A DNA stretch of 64,000 nt. Origin: Chitinophaga pinensis. GTDB taxonomy: Bacteria > Bacteroidota > Bacteroidia > Chitinophagales > Chitinophagaceae. The translations under genes were made by a program, and so were the position numbers. The stretch is from contig LR632930.1 in assembly GCA_902167325.1 (NCBI GenBank), positions 2,790,001 through 2,854,000 of the forward strand, read 5' to 3'. Positions 16,901-24,802 of the stretch are shown in pieces (within the stretch, counting starts at the first letter, position 1; each line of letters begins with the position of its first letter). The notes beneath the pieces are model-generated. The model saw nothing but the letters and a program-made list of their open reading frames with translations, ran no database searches and was not told where the DNA came from.

Positions 16901-18574
16901 AATGAGATGCTGATCGCTGGTTATGATGAAAGAATAGGTGAGAATGAATATAATTCTCCTATTGGTGAAGGACAATATTTGTATGACGTCAAAGGGCACA
17001 GGCGAAAGATTCATAATGATTTACATGTTTTGTGTGACCCGGTTTACATTGGTTATAATAGGAATGGAAATGCCGATTCCATCAGGCTGTTTGGAAAAAC
17101 CGATTGGGTTAATTGGGTACAGGACGAAAGTAACTACAATAAGACGCCTGTAGTATCAGGAAACCTTAGTACAGCGCTTGTGTTTAAGGGCGAAAAGGAT
17201 TTTTACTGGAGAGGCATCCATCCGGGTGACACTTCTTACTGGGATTACAATCTGTCCTATTATCCAATAAATGCTTCTGTATTGAGTGAGGATGGTCATA
17301 CCCTTTTTGCATTGGATAAATTTACCCTGTTTATCGCTGACTTTATTACGAGAAAGGTAACGGAGGTGGTATTGCCAACTGAGTTAGTCCAAGCTGATGA
17401 AAGTGGGCTTATATTTCAGCTGAAACCTTCCCGTTCCGGAAATTATCTGTTATTTCTTCATCCGGATGGCTGTATGGTTTTTGATGTGAAGACGCAAACA
17501 TTTAAGAATATTTCACCCCAACTTAAAGATCCTGTATTTGCAAATGATGAAGGCGATACATTGTTAGCATTGTCTCCGGATAAGAAGCTCCTCCATTTCG
17601 TATCAAAAACCGGATTTGACAGTAACCTTAATAGTTTCGGACCTGAATATGTAAGGTTAAGGCAGTCAGATATTTCAGGGAATAACGCATTGTTGCTATC
17701 CACCGATAGTATGCATTCAATAGGATTCTCATTAGCTTCCCATCAATGGCTGAATGCGGCAGGTGTTCAGACAGTACTCGATAAGGAAGGTTATAAGATG
17801 CCCATTCGTGGTGCTCGTTCTCTTGTATTACAGAATTTGCCGGGCGGTGACTGGAAAGTTGATTTTCGTTCTGACGTAAAAACTATTTTTTACGATAATA
17901 ATCGCAGGCAGGCAATCATTGAGTTGAGTACAGGCGATATTCTGTTTGTCGATGGGTTCTCAAGAAAAGTAGAATTATTGCCTTTTAACTCTCATGGGTT
18001 TAAGGGATGTCAGTTTAAGGAAGAAGGGATACTGATTGCAGGCGATACAGCTATATATACCGTGGATAGGACAAATGGCAAAACCATCCTTCAGCAGCAA
18101 AAAATCCATTTTTCAAGTGCTAAGTATTTTTGCGAAAAGAACGGAAGCGGAGATTATGTGTATAGTGAACCGGGGGGAGTTATTATGGGTAATATAGCAA
18201 ATGGTGTGAAATGGAAACGGGATTTAGGAGATATGGAAGTGTATAAGGTAAATTTTCAGGAAGATCATATTCTTGTAACGGGAACCAGCATGAAATTAGG
18301 GAAAGAAGTATGGTATATCCTAAATCGCAGCAATGGTAATATTCAATGGAAACGCATAATGCCGGGTGCATTGGATGAAAAAGTATACGATGAGGCAAAC
18401 AGGCAAATAGTCTACTTAGTAAACAATGAATTGAAAGTATACTCCTTCCCGGACAGGATTCGTGAGCTGTTGCGTAAACCCATTATGCCCTCGTTACCGG
18501 AAAGCATCAGCCGGCAATGGACACCCAAACGCCTCGAATCCTGGTGGAACTACGTTTTCTCCACCAGTGAATAA
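13970..18574 (+). CDS. Caspase-STAND NTPase with transmembrane segment and propeller-like C-terminus
   Basis: A 1534-residue multidomain protein. Residues 1-260 are a caspase-like domain with His97 in YFACHG and a catalytic Cys in LDCCFAG (Cys149, possibly Cys148). Residues 300-640 are a STAND NTPase: lead-in NPYKGIAEFSFAD..FYGRE, Walker A GPARCGKTS (344-352, Lys350) and LLIDPFDEW as Walker B. A single transmembrane helix spans about 745-766. The last 750 residues are beta-strand rich with repeated short W/Y/D motifs and are best read as a divergent beta-propeller; that part is more AT-rich than the rest. By analogy with STAND sensors the propeller detects a signal, the NTPase oligomerises and the caspase domain is activated at the membrane. 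It is transcribed away from the five-gene operon and shares its promoter region. Confidence 0.85.
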   Translation: MSELFNKAFPASKAFLIGVQNYTGGLSPLQTPFNDIDDLKLVLDSAHGFLCPEVEDEDTGRIMSNPLKDPVANDIRAYLRSIRCGANDRVLIYFACHGIAEEWDERPKGFILATDAGMKKGAGYISMDEIMSELAHLRCRHLLLVLDCCFAGAIRWAGNTRGISGMVPKSISVELFSQFSQSCARQILTSSTFEESLDTIGTRENQGRNSPFAGILIHALETGAADLRFGQDQCDGLISVSELHLYIRDRIFRLQHAGKRKLENRQIPLLLPFGKHDKGEFVFLNPKVPLGLHRRSEFNPYKGIAEFSFADSAVFYGREAHLRAIRGTGFDFPEKGGGITVIYGPARCGKTSLARAGLLARYWRNDTSLSKVHTISAGSSLNDGFREVLKEVYESREMQYLLIDPFDEWLSDSIGAQESRMMTEAVSKLADQHQIILIIRPMQERKLRKLLAAGGELYRGWKDKITWFEIPPPSADEIMGMIERPAVQQMLPFASDEADDEGGENFINRLVQDLLDEPGAVSLLSQTMHRLYRDRAMSHDSLSEATYDNFGTVTGILAGQAESVYALYSDDLADRKAFQLLCFRMIQFSGGKVVASKINISGWLREGTDELQYTDAATSLRMWRISQELLRAGVITEELKGDEYSLLPAHSRFFPKWDRMQGWLSEKQDGHEVKNIIRLHHGLAEACTGWEGVPTAKQHQLLGTWAARHDLWEMEKPLKPMLNKQEQAFFEKVDERRKYNIRNRRARYAVAGAAILALAIVGLFGSYTSYQTALKVFTEKLRTESLLHPPTVKLRMLEWASKVYPSVENDSIFEDTWNEGVQELHFSHQIIPMEQKVDSVHVLANGCLLDYEDGTADLLDRTGKIIRHLPEAGWSRPSFSKRYFIRETFGQISVWSESGEKLVLMDRERNDFTVNFNGLTDDVIFIERIWRNLNGNTGYVRVWRPGTGVVFKMLTYEMLDAYDREAFSDQPRYLPNRNEMLIAGYDERIGENEYNSPIGEGQYLYDVKGHRRKIHNDLHVLCDPVYIGYNRNGNADSIRLFGKTDWVNWVQDESNYNKTPVVSGNLSTALVFKGEKDFYWRGIHPGDTSYWDYNLSYYPINASVLSEDGHTLFALDKFTLFIADFITRKVTEVVLPTELVQADESGLIFQLKPSRSGNYLLFLHPDGCMVFDVKTQTFKNISPQLKDPVFANDEGDTLLALSPDKKLLHFVSKTGFDSNLNSFGPEYVRLRQSDISGNNALLLSTDSMHSIGFSLASHQWLNAAGVQTVLDKEGYKMPIRGARSLVLQNLPGGDWKVDFRSDVKTIFYDNNRRQAIIELSTGDILFVDGFSRKVELLPFNSHGFKGCQFKEEGILIAGDTAIYTVDRTNGKTILQQQKIHFSSAKYFCEKNGSGDYVYSEPGGVIMGNIANGVKWKRDLGDMEVYKVNFQEDHILVTGTSMKLGKEVWYILNRSNGNIQWKRIMPGALDEKVYDEANRQIVYLVNNELKVYSFPDRIRELLRKPIMPSLPESISRQWTPKRLESWWNYVFSTSE

Positions 18575-18616
18575 ACGCAGAGATTCCGTATTTTCAGGGC
18601 CTCACATTCCACGCCC

Positions 18617-19741
18617 ATGAAAACAATCCTTGTACTCGTTACCCTCCTTGCAGGGCACATCTCCGTTGCACAGCAACCCCGGCCCATCGATGCCAAAGCT
18701 ACCCCGGAAACAGTCCACCTCTTTCAAAACCTGCTGCGGTTGTCGGAAAAGCACACCCTTTTCGGCCATCAGCATGCTACCGAATACGGCCACGGCTGGC
18801 AAAATGAGCCGGACAGGTCCGATGTAAAGTCCGTTACAGGCTCTAACCCTGCGGTAATAGGAGTCGATCTGCTGGGTGTAAACGGCCAGCCCGGTACCTC
18901 ACCATCCACGTACCTCAGCCAGCTCCGCAATACCGTGCAGGATACGTACAACAGGGGAGGCGTTGTAACCCTGGCATGGCATTTCAATAACCCCGTATCT
19001 GCAGGAGGCTTCTACTGGAAAGATTCCGTGTCCCTGCCTGCCGTGAAATACATCATCCCCGGTGGTAAGGCCCATGGTACTTATAAATCCATCCTTCAAA
19101 AGATCGGGGAGTGGGCTAAAAGTACAAAAGGGAAAGACGGGAAGCCCGTTCCCATGATCTTCAGGCCGTACCATGAATTCGACGGCGACTGGTTCTGGTG
19201 GGGTAAGTCGCATTGCACAAAAGAAGAGTTCATATCCCTCTGGCAGTTCACCGTCTCGTATTTAAGGGATAGTCTCGATGTGCATCAGTTCCTATACGCT
19301 TATTCACCCGATAACCGTTTCAATACCACTGCCCAGTACCTCGACCGCTACCCCGGTGATGCCTTTGTGGATATGGTGGGCATGGATAACTACGGCGATA
19401 TGGGCCGCGATGGTTACAACCTCCAGGCTGCCACGCATAAACTGCGTATTGTATCAGATTACGCTTTGATGGCCGGGAAACTCGCTGCCTTTACAGAAAC
19501 GGGCCTCGAAGGTATCCCTAACCCCGACTGGTGGACGAGCGTTCTGCTCAAAGTGATGCGTGCAGAGGGCCTGCGGTTGTCGTACGTACTCGTATGGCGA
19601 AACGACCAGCGCAGCGAAAAGCACTTCTATGCCCCGTACCCCGGCCATAATTCCGTTCCTGACTTCATCCGGTTCTATAACGATCCGTACACGCTTTTTG
19701 AAAAGGATCTTCCCGGTATGTATGCCGCTCCACAACGATAA
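18617..19741 (+). CDS. GH26 glycoside hydrolase, probable beta-mannanase
   Basis: A secreted 374-residue enzyme with signal peptide 1-19 (ending SVAQQ). The chain fits a single GH26 (beta/alpha)8 domain: HTLFGHQHATEYG near the N-terminus, acid/base Glu187 in IFRPYHEFDGDWFWWG and nucleophile Glu294 in FTETGLEG. GH26 enzymes mostly cleave beta-1,4-mannan or mixed mannans; other activities exist in the family. It stands 42 bases after the caspase-STAND gene on the same strand, but the two have no evident link. The mannose unit at 51705-59045 could use its products. Confidence 0.92.
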   Translation: MKTILVLVTLLAGHISVAQQPRPIDAKATPETVHLFQNLLRLSEKHTLFGHQHATEYGHGWQNEPDRSDVKSVTGSNPAVIGVDLLGVNGQPGTSPSTYLSQLRNTVQDTYNRGGVVTLAWHFNNPVSAGGFYWKDSVSLPAVKYIIPGGKAHGTYKSILQKIGEWAKSTKGKDGKPVPMIFRPYHEFDGDWFWWGKSHCTKEEFISLWQFTVSYLRDSLDVHQFLYAYSPDNRFNTTAQYLDRYPGDAFVDMVGMDNYGDMGRDGYNLQAATHKLRIVSDYALMAGKLAAFTETGLEGIPNPDWWTSVLLKVMRAEGLRLSYVLVWRNDQRSEKHFYAPYPGHNSVPDFIRFYNDPYTLFEKDLPGMYAAPQR

Positions 19742-19801
19742 GACGGCAGCATCCCCGCATTTCGTATCTTCATATTCTTACTGATCCAATAACTGACTTC
19801 T

Positions 19802-20179
19802 ATGGAACCTAAGAAACCCGGCGGCCCTGCCGATCATCTGGCCAATGAGCGCACTTTCCTCGCCTGGGTGCGAACGAGCATCGGTATTATGGCATTCGGG
19901 TTCGTAGTGGTGAAATTCTCCCTGTTCGTAAAACAGCTGTCGCTTATGCTGGGGAAGGAAATGGAGATTCGTTCCCACGGGTTGTCCGCCTTTACCGGCA
20001 TAACACTGGTAGCGGTAGGGGCGGTAACCGTCATTTTCTCCTGGTTCCGGTACCGGAATATTGAAAAACAGCTCAATGAAGGGAGATATGCACATGCTTC
20101 CGGGTTGCTGACCGCGCTTACCGGCTTTATCTTTCTCGTGAGCGTATTGCTGATTGTTTACCTGCTGGAAAGTACCTGA
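19802..20179 (+). CDS. DUF202 (YidH-like) small membrane protein
   Basis: A 125-residue inner-membrane protein with three hydrophobic helices at about 28-48, 63-83 and 98-121. The start DHLANERTFLAWVRTSIGIM is the typical DUF202 signature. Family members have no established biochemical function. Its neighbours (GH26 upstream, AraC downstream) say little about its role. Confidence 0.9.
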   Translation: MEPKKPGGPADHLANERTFLAWVRTSIGIMAFGFVVVKFSLFVKQLSLMLGKEMEIRSHGLSAFTGITLVAVGAVTVIFSWFRYRNIEKQLNEGRYAHASGLLTALTGFIFLVSVLLIVYLLEST

Positions 20180-20267
20180 GGCCATGTAACTTCAGCAGGT
20201 TTCCGCAGCGGTTACGGCAGTACATCTACCTGCCGTTTTCCGCAGGGATACGGAAGGGATGACGGGT

Positions 20268-20280
20268 AAAAAGCGCAGGT
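20268..20280 (+). promoter_or_regulatory. Candidate AraC-regulator site AAAAAGCGCAGGT
   Basis: The core AAAAGCGCA is repeated upstream of the DinB-like gene at 21230-21238. Both copies precede a TAGCTTTG promoter element. It could be the binding site of the AraC protein encoded between them, but the distances to the promoter elements differ (86 and 33 bases between motif and element). Confidence 0.35.
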
Positions 20281-20365
20281 TTCAGTTAACGGTGGCAGGC
20301 GATTTGTGCTGTATTTGCCACTGGCTGACTTGGGATGCTGACATAAGGTTGTCACTCCCCGTCCA

Positions 20366-20373
20366 TAGCTTTG
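20366..20373 (+). promoter_or_regulatory. Promoter -7 element TAGCTTTG before the AraC gene
   Basis: Exact match to the Bacteroidota -7 consensus TAnnTTTG, 24 bases before the ATG at 20398. No clear -33 TTG at the usual spacing, so this may be an activator-dependent promoter. Confidence 0.45.
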
Positions 20374-20397
20374 TTTCAAACAATACCGTTTTTGCAT

Positions 20398-21228
20398 ATG
20401 GAAGCTGATATCCGGCTGTTATTTGATTCTCCTGTGGCTGCGGTCCGCGATTTCCGCTGCCGTTGCCGGGATTGTGGCGTGTCGGGGAAAGAGCATCAGG
20501 ATCATTTCTCTATCGCCTATATCCGGAAAGGGAATTTCAGGTTCAACGTGTTCCGTAACGGGCTGGATGCTTACAGCGGGCTGTTCCTCATCTGTAAGCC
20601 CGGTTATGAGCACACCGTAAGCCATGTACACGACCTGCCCGATGAATGCACCATCTTTTCCTTCTCCGCTTCCCAAGCGGAAGAACTGCAGGGCATGGCC
20701 GGCGCATTCAACTGGTTCTTCAGGAACCCCGATCTTCATTCAATCCTCATAAAAGCATCTCCCGAAACGGAATATCTACATCATCGCATCATACATTTAT
20801 TACATCGTCCGCGTTATGCACAGCTGGAAGCGGAACAACTGATCGCTGCCCTTTTGCAGGCATTGCTCACAGGGGAGGGTATGTTGCCCGTACCGCTCAG
20901 TGATCGCAGTAAACGGCATTATCTGCCCCTGATAGAGGGCGTTAAGGCGCATATCAGTACCCATTACGAACAGGATATCTCCCTGACCGGACTGGCAGCT
21001 ATGAGCCATATGAGTCCATTTCATTTCAATCGCATGTTCCGGCAAATGACCGGCACCACTCCTTACCGATATCTGTTGGATGTACGGTTGCGGGAAGCGG
21101 AGTGGCAGATAGCACATTCTTCCAAACCGGTTACTGAGATCGCATTTGCTACGGGCTTTAACAGTCTGGAACATTTTTCTGCAGCTTTCAGAAAAGCATA
21201 TGGCCAATCTCCTTCCGCCATGCGCTGA
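20398..21228 (+). CDS. AraC-family transcriptional regulator
   Basis: A 276-residue DNA-binding regulator starting at the ATG at 20398; the open frame from a TTG at 20371 overlaps the promoter element and is unlikely. The N-terminal 150 residues form an AraC-type cupin ligand domain (HQDHFSIAYIRKGNFRF). The C-terminal 100 residues carry two helix-turn-helix motifs (ISLTGLAAMSHMSPFHFNRMF and the VTEIAFATGFNSLEHFSAAF signature). The DinB-like gene follows by 70 bases and shares an upstream motif, so it is the likely target. Confidence 0.92.
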   Translation: MEADIRLLFDSPVAAVRDFRCRCRDCGVSGKEHQDHFSIAYIRKGNFRFNVFRNGLDAYSGLFLICKPGYEHTVSHVHDLPDECTIFSFSASQAEELQGMAGAFNWFFRNPDLHSILIKASPETEYLHHRIIHLLHRPRYAQLEAEQLIAALLQALLTGEGMLPVPLSDRSKRHYLPLIEGVKAHISTHYEQDISLTGLAAMSHMSPFHFNRMFRQMTGTTPYRYLLDVRLREAEWQIAHSSKPVTEIAFATGFNSLEHFSAAFRKAYGQSPSAMR

Positions 21229-21229
21229 G

Positions 21230-21238
21230 AAAAGCGCA
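21230..21238 (+). promoter_or_regulatory. Candidate AraC-regulator site AAAAGCGCA
   Basis: Second copy of the AAAAGCGCA motif, immediately after the AraC stop codon and upstream of the TAGCTTTG element at 21271-21278. Confidence 0.35.
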
Positions 21239-21270
21239 ATTTTTCTTAAATGTAAGGCCTTGCCTGCCGG

Positions 21271-21278
21271 TAGCTTTG
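21271..21278 (+). promoter_or_regulatory. Promoter -7 element TAGCTTTG before the DinB-like gene
   Basis: Same octamer as in front of the AraC gene, 20 bases before the ATG at 21299. It fits TAnnTTTG; no good -33 element is seen. Confidence 0.45.
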
Positions 21279-21298
21279 TCATATCAAAACACTGAGAT

Positions 21299-21706
21299 AT
21301 GAAAGCGCATGTAAACAAAACATTGGAAAATGCCCGGGAATATACCCTGCAGGTGGCCGCAGCCATGCCGGAAAGCGGATATGGTTTTAAACCCGTTGAT
21401 GAAGTATGGACATTTAATGAATTGCTCCATCACATCGGTTACGGGATCTATTGGTGGGAGGAGAACTACATCCGCCAGCAATCATCAGAATGGGAGCCAC
21501 CGGCAGTAATTGCCGGAAAGCAGGCTGTTACTCATTATCTGGAAAAAGCATTTGCATATCTTGAAAAGAGCGTAACGCAGCTGAAAGAGGGAAGCCCTGA
21601 ATTGGAAGGCTTCTTCGCTACGATGGATCATATTACGCACCACCGTGGACAGGCAACTGTTTACCTCCGGTGCAAGGGCATCACCCCGCCGGCGTATAAT
21701 TACTGA
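21299..21706 (+). CDS. DinB-like four-helix protein
   Basis: A 135-residue protein of the DinB/YfiT-like fold. Three potential metal ligands are visible: the His pair in NELLHHIGYG and the His residues in MDHITHHRGQATVYLR, which is the family's typical C-terminal helix ending in GITPP. Members act as metal-dependent thiol transferases or have unknown roles. Likely regulated by the adjacent AraC protein, as AraC-DinB pairs are common. Confidence 0.85.
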   Translation: MKAHVNKTLENAREYTLQVAAAMPESGYGFKPVDEVWTFNELLHHIGYGIYWWEENYIRQQSSEWEPPAVIAGKQAVTHYLEKAFAYLEKSVTQLKEGSPELEGFFATMDHITHHRGQATVYLRCKGITPPAYNY

Positions 21707-21737
21707 CCGGCTGGTGATTTGGTTTTTTTTGTTTGAT

Positions 21738-21764
21738 GCAAAGCCGCGGTCAACGCGGCTTTGC
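21738..21764 (+). terminator. Perfect 11-bp hairpin downstream of the DinB-like gene
   Basis: GCAAAGCCGCG and its exact complement CGCGGCTTTGC flank a 5-base loop. No T-run follows on the + strand, so if it ends transcription it does so inefficiently or with a factor. Confidence 0.5.
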
Positions 21765-22020
21765 TGATTATACCAATTGACCAGATAAATACTGTGGTAG
21801 TTTTTCGAAACCACCATTATTGCAATGTTGCATATAGTAAGGGTTTCAAAGCAGCATTAAGTAAACATACAATGAGTATGACATTGGAGTTGGGGTACTC
21901 CATTTTTCGCTACAGCTATTCCACTGCAAGCACACCGATTTTCAAAAAATATTTGGAACGTGGGAATTTTTTCCTAATTTGAATCACAGAAGCGTTCAGC
22001 TCCTTTTTTTATACCTCTTT

Positions 22021-22036
22021 GCTTAAACGATTAAGC
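22021..22036 (+). promoter_or_regulatory. LacI-type operator GCTTAAACGATTAAGC (GH116)
   Basis: A 16-bp near-perfect palindrome with central CG, as expected for a LacI-family operator; seven of eight half-site bases are symmetric. It lies 75 bases before the GH116 start. Three further copies lie at 24752-24767, 39511-39526 and 40617-40632, the last beside the LacI gene. Confidence 0.75.
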
Positions 22037-22111
22037 GTTATGAAAATCAGGCCCTTTCCACGGAAGGGGTAGGGGATGATTTGCCAGCTATATCCACTCA
22101 ATCCACGAACC

Positions 22112-24685
22112 ATGAAGGCATCAAACAACCGTCGCAATTTCCTGAAGAACTTTACGCTGGGTACACTCGGCGCAGCCACCGTACCCGCTGTTTCTCTTGC
22201 TGCAGGCCTCACTGCACCTGCATCTCCAAACGGGGTGGAAGGGCAGCCTGCTGAACCTCCCGCCAGAAAATTCAACACCCCGTACTCCGGTAAGTACATT
22301 AACCGGGTAGCTTTTCCCATTGGAGGCATAGGGGCAGGTATGTTCTGCCTCGAGGGCACGGGCGCTATCTCTCACATGTCTATCCGCCATAATCCGGAAA
22401 TGTTCTTTGAACCCGCCATGTTTGCCGCCATTGCTGTAAAAGGCAAGCCTGCGGCAGCAAGAGTACTGGAACAACATATTCCTGAATGGAAGAAATTCGG
22501 GCAGCGCGATGCCGGACTTGGTGGTACCGGCGGCGCTACATGGGGGCTTCCGCGCTTCCATAATGCCATATTCACCCCACGCTTTCCTTTTGCAGACATC
22601 GATCTGAAAGACCCCGCCGTTCCGGTTGCAGTGCGTATCCGCGGATGGAGTCCGTTTGTACCGGGGGAAGAAGATACTGCCAGTCTCCCTGCAGGGGCGC
22701 TCGAATACCGCTTTACCAATACCGGCACAAGAAGCGAATCGTTTGTATTCTCCTACAACACCCGCAATTTCATGCGGCAGGGCGATGCAGGGAATAACGT
22801 GCGCGCATATAAAAACGGATTTATCCTTTCACAGTCCGCTACTGCAGAGAACCCCGAAAAAGAAGGACACTTCGCTATCTATACCGATCAGGACAATACC
22901 GTATCCGACCTTTGCTGGTTTAGGGGCGGGTGGTTCGATCCGCTCACTATGGTATGGAACACTATCCGCGACGGAGAAGTACGGGAGCATCCTGCTGTTG
23001 ATAAAGATGCGCCGGGTGCTTCGCTTTTCGTTCCCTTCACACTTGGCCCCGGAGAGCAGCGCACCATCCGTATCATGATGTGCTGGTATGTGCCAGACTC
23101 CCGCCTCCGCATTGGTGACCCTCCCGGTGGTGATAAACCAGGCCAGCACAAATTCCATAAACCCTGGTACAGCAGTAAGTTTCAGAACGTGGAAGGTGTT
23201 GCGGAATACTGGAAGAAAGAATATGATACCCTGCATCGGAAAACCCGTCTCTTCACAGACGCTTTCTACCAAAGCACCCTGCCGCCCGAAGTAGTGGAAG
23301 CGGTAGCTGCCAACCTCACCATCCTCAAATCTGCCACGGTACTCCGGCAATACGACGGCCGTTTCTGGACCTGGGAAGGTTGCGGCGACAACTGGGGCAG
23401 CTGCCACGGTTCCTGCACACACGTATGGAACTATGCCCAGGCCGTACCGCATCTTTTCCCGGTGATGGAACGGAGTCTGCGGGAAACAGAGTTCAATGAG
23501 AACCAGAATGCCGATGGCCACCAGGGCTTCCGCGCCAACATCCCCATCTCACCACTCGTACATAACTTTCACGCTGCGGCAGACGGACAACTGGGTGGCA
23601 TTATGAAAGTATACCGCGACTGGCGCATCAGCGGCGACAATTCCTGGCTGAAGAAAATGTTCCCTGCCGTAAAAGCAAGTATGGACTATTGCATCCGCAC
23701 CTGGGACCCGCGCCGCAAAGGCATCATCGAAGAGCCGCATCACAATACATACGACATCGAGTTCTGGGGCCCCACCGGGATGTGTACCAGCTTCTACCTC
23801 GGCGCCCTGCAGGCAATAGGACTGATGGGAAAAGCACTGAACGAAAATGTATCGGAATACGCCACACTGCTCACCAAAGGAAAGGCGTATATGGAGCAGG
23901 ATCTTTTCAACGGAGAGTATTTCATCCAGCAGATCCGCTGGACGGATTTAAGCGCTCCTGATCCTGTAAAGGCGCAATCTTTCCACACCCATTACTCAGA
24001 AGAAGCAAGGGCGCTCCTCCAAAAGGAAGGACCGAAATACCAGTATGGCACCGGCTGCCTGTCTGACGGGGTGTTGGGTTCCTGGATAGCGCGGGTGTGC
24101 GGTATGGAAGAGCCGGTGAAAGAAGCCCATACAAAGAGCCACCTGCTCGCGGTACACCGTTACAACCTGAAGCGCGACCTCAGTGCACACGCCAACCCTC
24201 AGCGGCCTACATACGCCCTCGGAGGAGACGGCGGACTGCTCCTCTGCTCATGGCCCAAAGGCGGGATGCTTTCGCTGCCGTTTGTGTACAGTAACGAAGT
24301 GTGGACCGGCATCGAATACCAGGTGGCTTCCCACCTGATGCTGATGGGGGAGGTGGAGAAAGGACTGGATATTGTGCGTGCCTGCCGTAAGCGGTACGAT
24401 GGTTCCGTTCGCAATCCTTTCAACGAGTATGAATGCGGGCATTGGTATGCAAGGGCCATGTCCAGCTACGGGCTTTTGCAGGGCCTTACCGGCGTACGCT
24501 ATGATGCTGTTGATCAAACTTTATATGTCGATTCGAAAGTGGGTGATTTCACCAGTTTTATTTCCACCGCGAAAGGATTTGGTACCGTACACCTGAAGAA
24601 TGGCCGTCCTTCCCTGAAAGTTGTTCATGGCGAGATACCTGTTAAGCAGGTGATGGTAGGTGCGAAGCAACTGCCCCTCGCCTGA
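22112..24685 (+). CDS. GH116-like glycoside hydrolase, Tat-type signal
   Basis: A secreted 858-residue enzyme. I chose the ATG at 22112 because it starts the Tat-type leader NNRRNFLKNFTLGTLGAA; an upstream ATG at 22076 would only lengthen it. The N-terminal beta domain is the GBA2_N type (VAFPIGGIGAGMFCLEGTG) and the C-terminal (alpha/alpha)6 domain is DUF608/GH116. Probable nucleophile Glu422 in FWTWEGCGDNWG and acid/base Asp548 in HNTYDIEFWGP, placed by comparison with human GBA2 from memory. GH116 includes beta-glucosidases, beta-xylosidases and, in D-arabinan degraders, exo-beta-D-arabinofuranosidases. The shared LacI operator with GH172 makes the last activity attractive (inference). First gene of the locus on +. 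Confidence 0.85.
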   Translation: MKASNNRRNFLKNFTLGTLGAATVPAVSLAAGLTAPASPNGVEGQPAEPPARKFNTPYSGKYINRVAFPIGGIGAGMFCLEGTGAISHMSIRHNPEMFFEPAMFAAIAVKGKPAAARVLEQHIPEWKKFGQRDAGLGGTGGATWGLPRFHNAIFTPRFPFADIDLKDPAVPVAVRIRGWSPFVPGEEDTASLPAGALEYRFTNTGTRSESFVFSYNTRNFMRQGDAGNNVRAYKNGFILSQSATAENPEKEGHFAIYTDQDNTVSDLCWFRGGWFDPLTMVWNTIRDGEVREHPAVDKDAPGASLFVPFTLGPGEQRTIRIMMCWYVPDSRLRIGDPPGGDKPGQHKFHKPWYSSKFQNVEGVAEYWKKEYDTLHRKTRLFTDAFYQSTLPPEVVEAVAANLTILKSATVLRQYDGRFWTWEGCGDNWGSCHGSCTHVWNYAQAVPHLFPVMERSLRETEFNENQNADGHQGFRANIPISPLVHNFHAAADGQLGGIMKVYRDWRISGDNSWLKKMFPAVKASMDYCIRTWDPRRKGIIEEPHHNTYDIEFWGPTGMCTSFYLGALQAIGLMGKALNENVSEYATLLTKGKAYMEQDLFNGEYFIQQIRWTDLSAPDPVKAQSFHTHYSEEARALLQKEGPKYQYGTGCLSDGVLGSWIARVCGMEEPVKEAHTKSHLLAVHRYNLKRDLSAHANPQRPTYALGGDGGLLLCSWPKGGMLSLPFVYSNEVWTGIEYQVASHLMLMGEVEKGLDIVRACRKRYDGSVRNPFNEYECGHWYARAMSSYGLLQGLTGVRYDAVDQTLYVDSKVGDFTSFISTAKGFGTVHLKNGRPSLKVVHGEIPVKQVMVGAKQLPLA

Positions 24686-24723
24686 TAATCCCTTTTTATG
24701 CACCAATAATATATCAACCAGGT

Positions 24724-24755
24724 AAGCAAACAGGCAACCTGTGCCCTGTTTGCTT
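24724..24755 (+). terminator. 11-bp hairpin overlapping the SusC operator
   Basis: AAGCAAACAGG and CCTGTTTGCTT form a perfect 11-bp stem with a 10-base loop between the GH116 and SusC genes. The right arm shares four bases with the operator at 24752-24767. It could be a terminator for GH116 or an mRNA stabiliser that sets different levels for hydrolase and SusC. There is no T-run. Confidence 0.5.
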
Positions 24756-24767
24756 AAACGATTAAGT
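24752..24767 (+). promoter_or_regulatory. LacI-type operator GCTTAAACGATTAAGT (SusC)
   Basis: Second copy of the palindrome, 35 bases before the SusC start; 15 of 16 bases match the copy at 22021. Confidence 0.75.
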
Positions 24768-24802
24768 AATCCTATTTCCACCTTTAACCAAATTTTCATG
24801 TT

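Larger units (their letters stand above)
21707..22111. other. Intergenic region with hairpin and LacI-type operator
   Basis: About 400 bases without a gene. It holds a perfect 11-bp hairpin after the DinB-like gene and, near the right end, the first LacI-type operator. Bases 21780-21960 show nothing I recognise. Confidence 0.5.
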
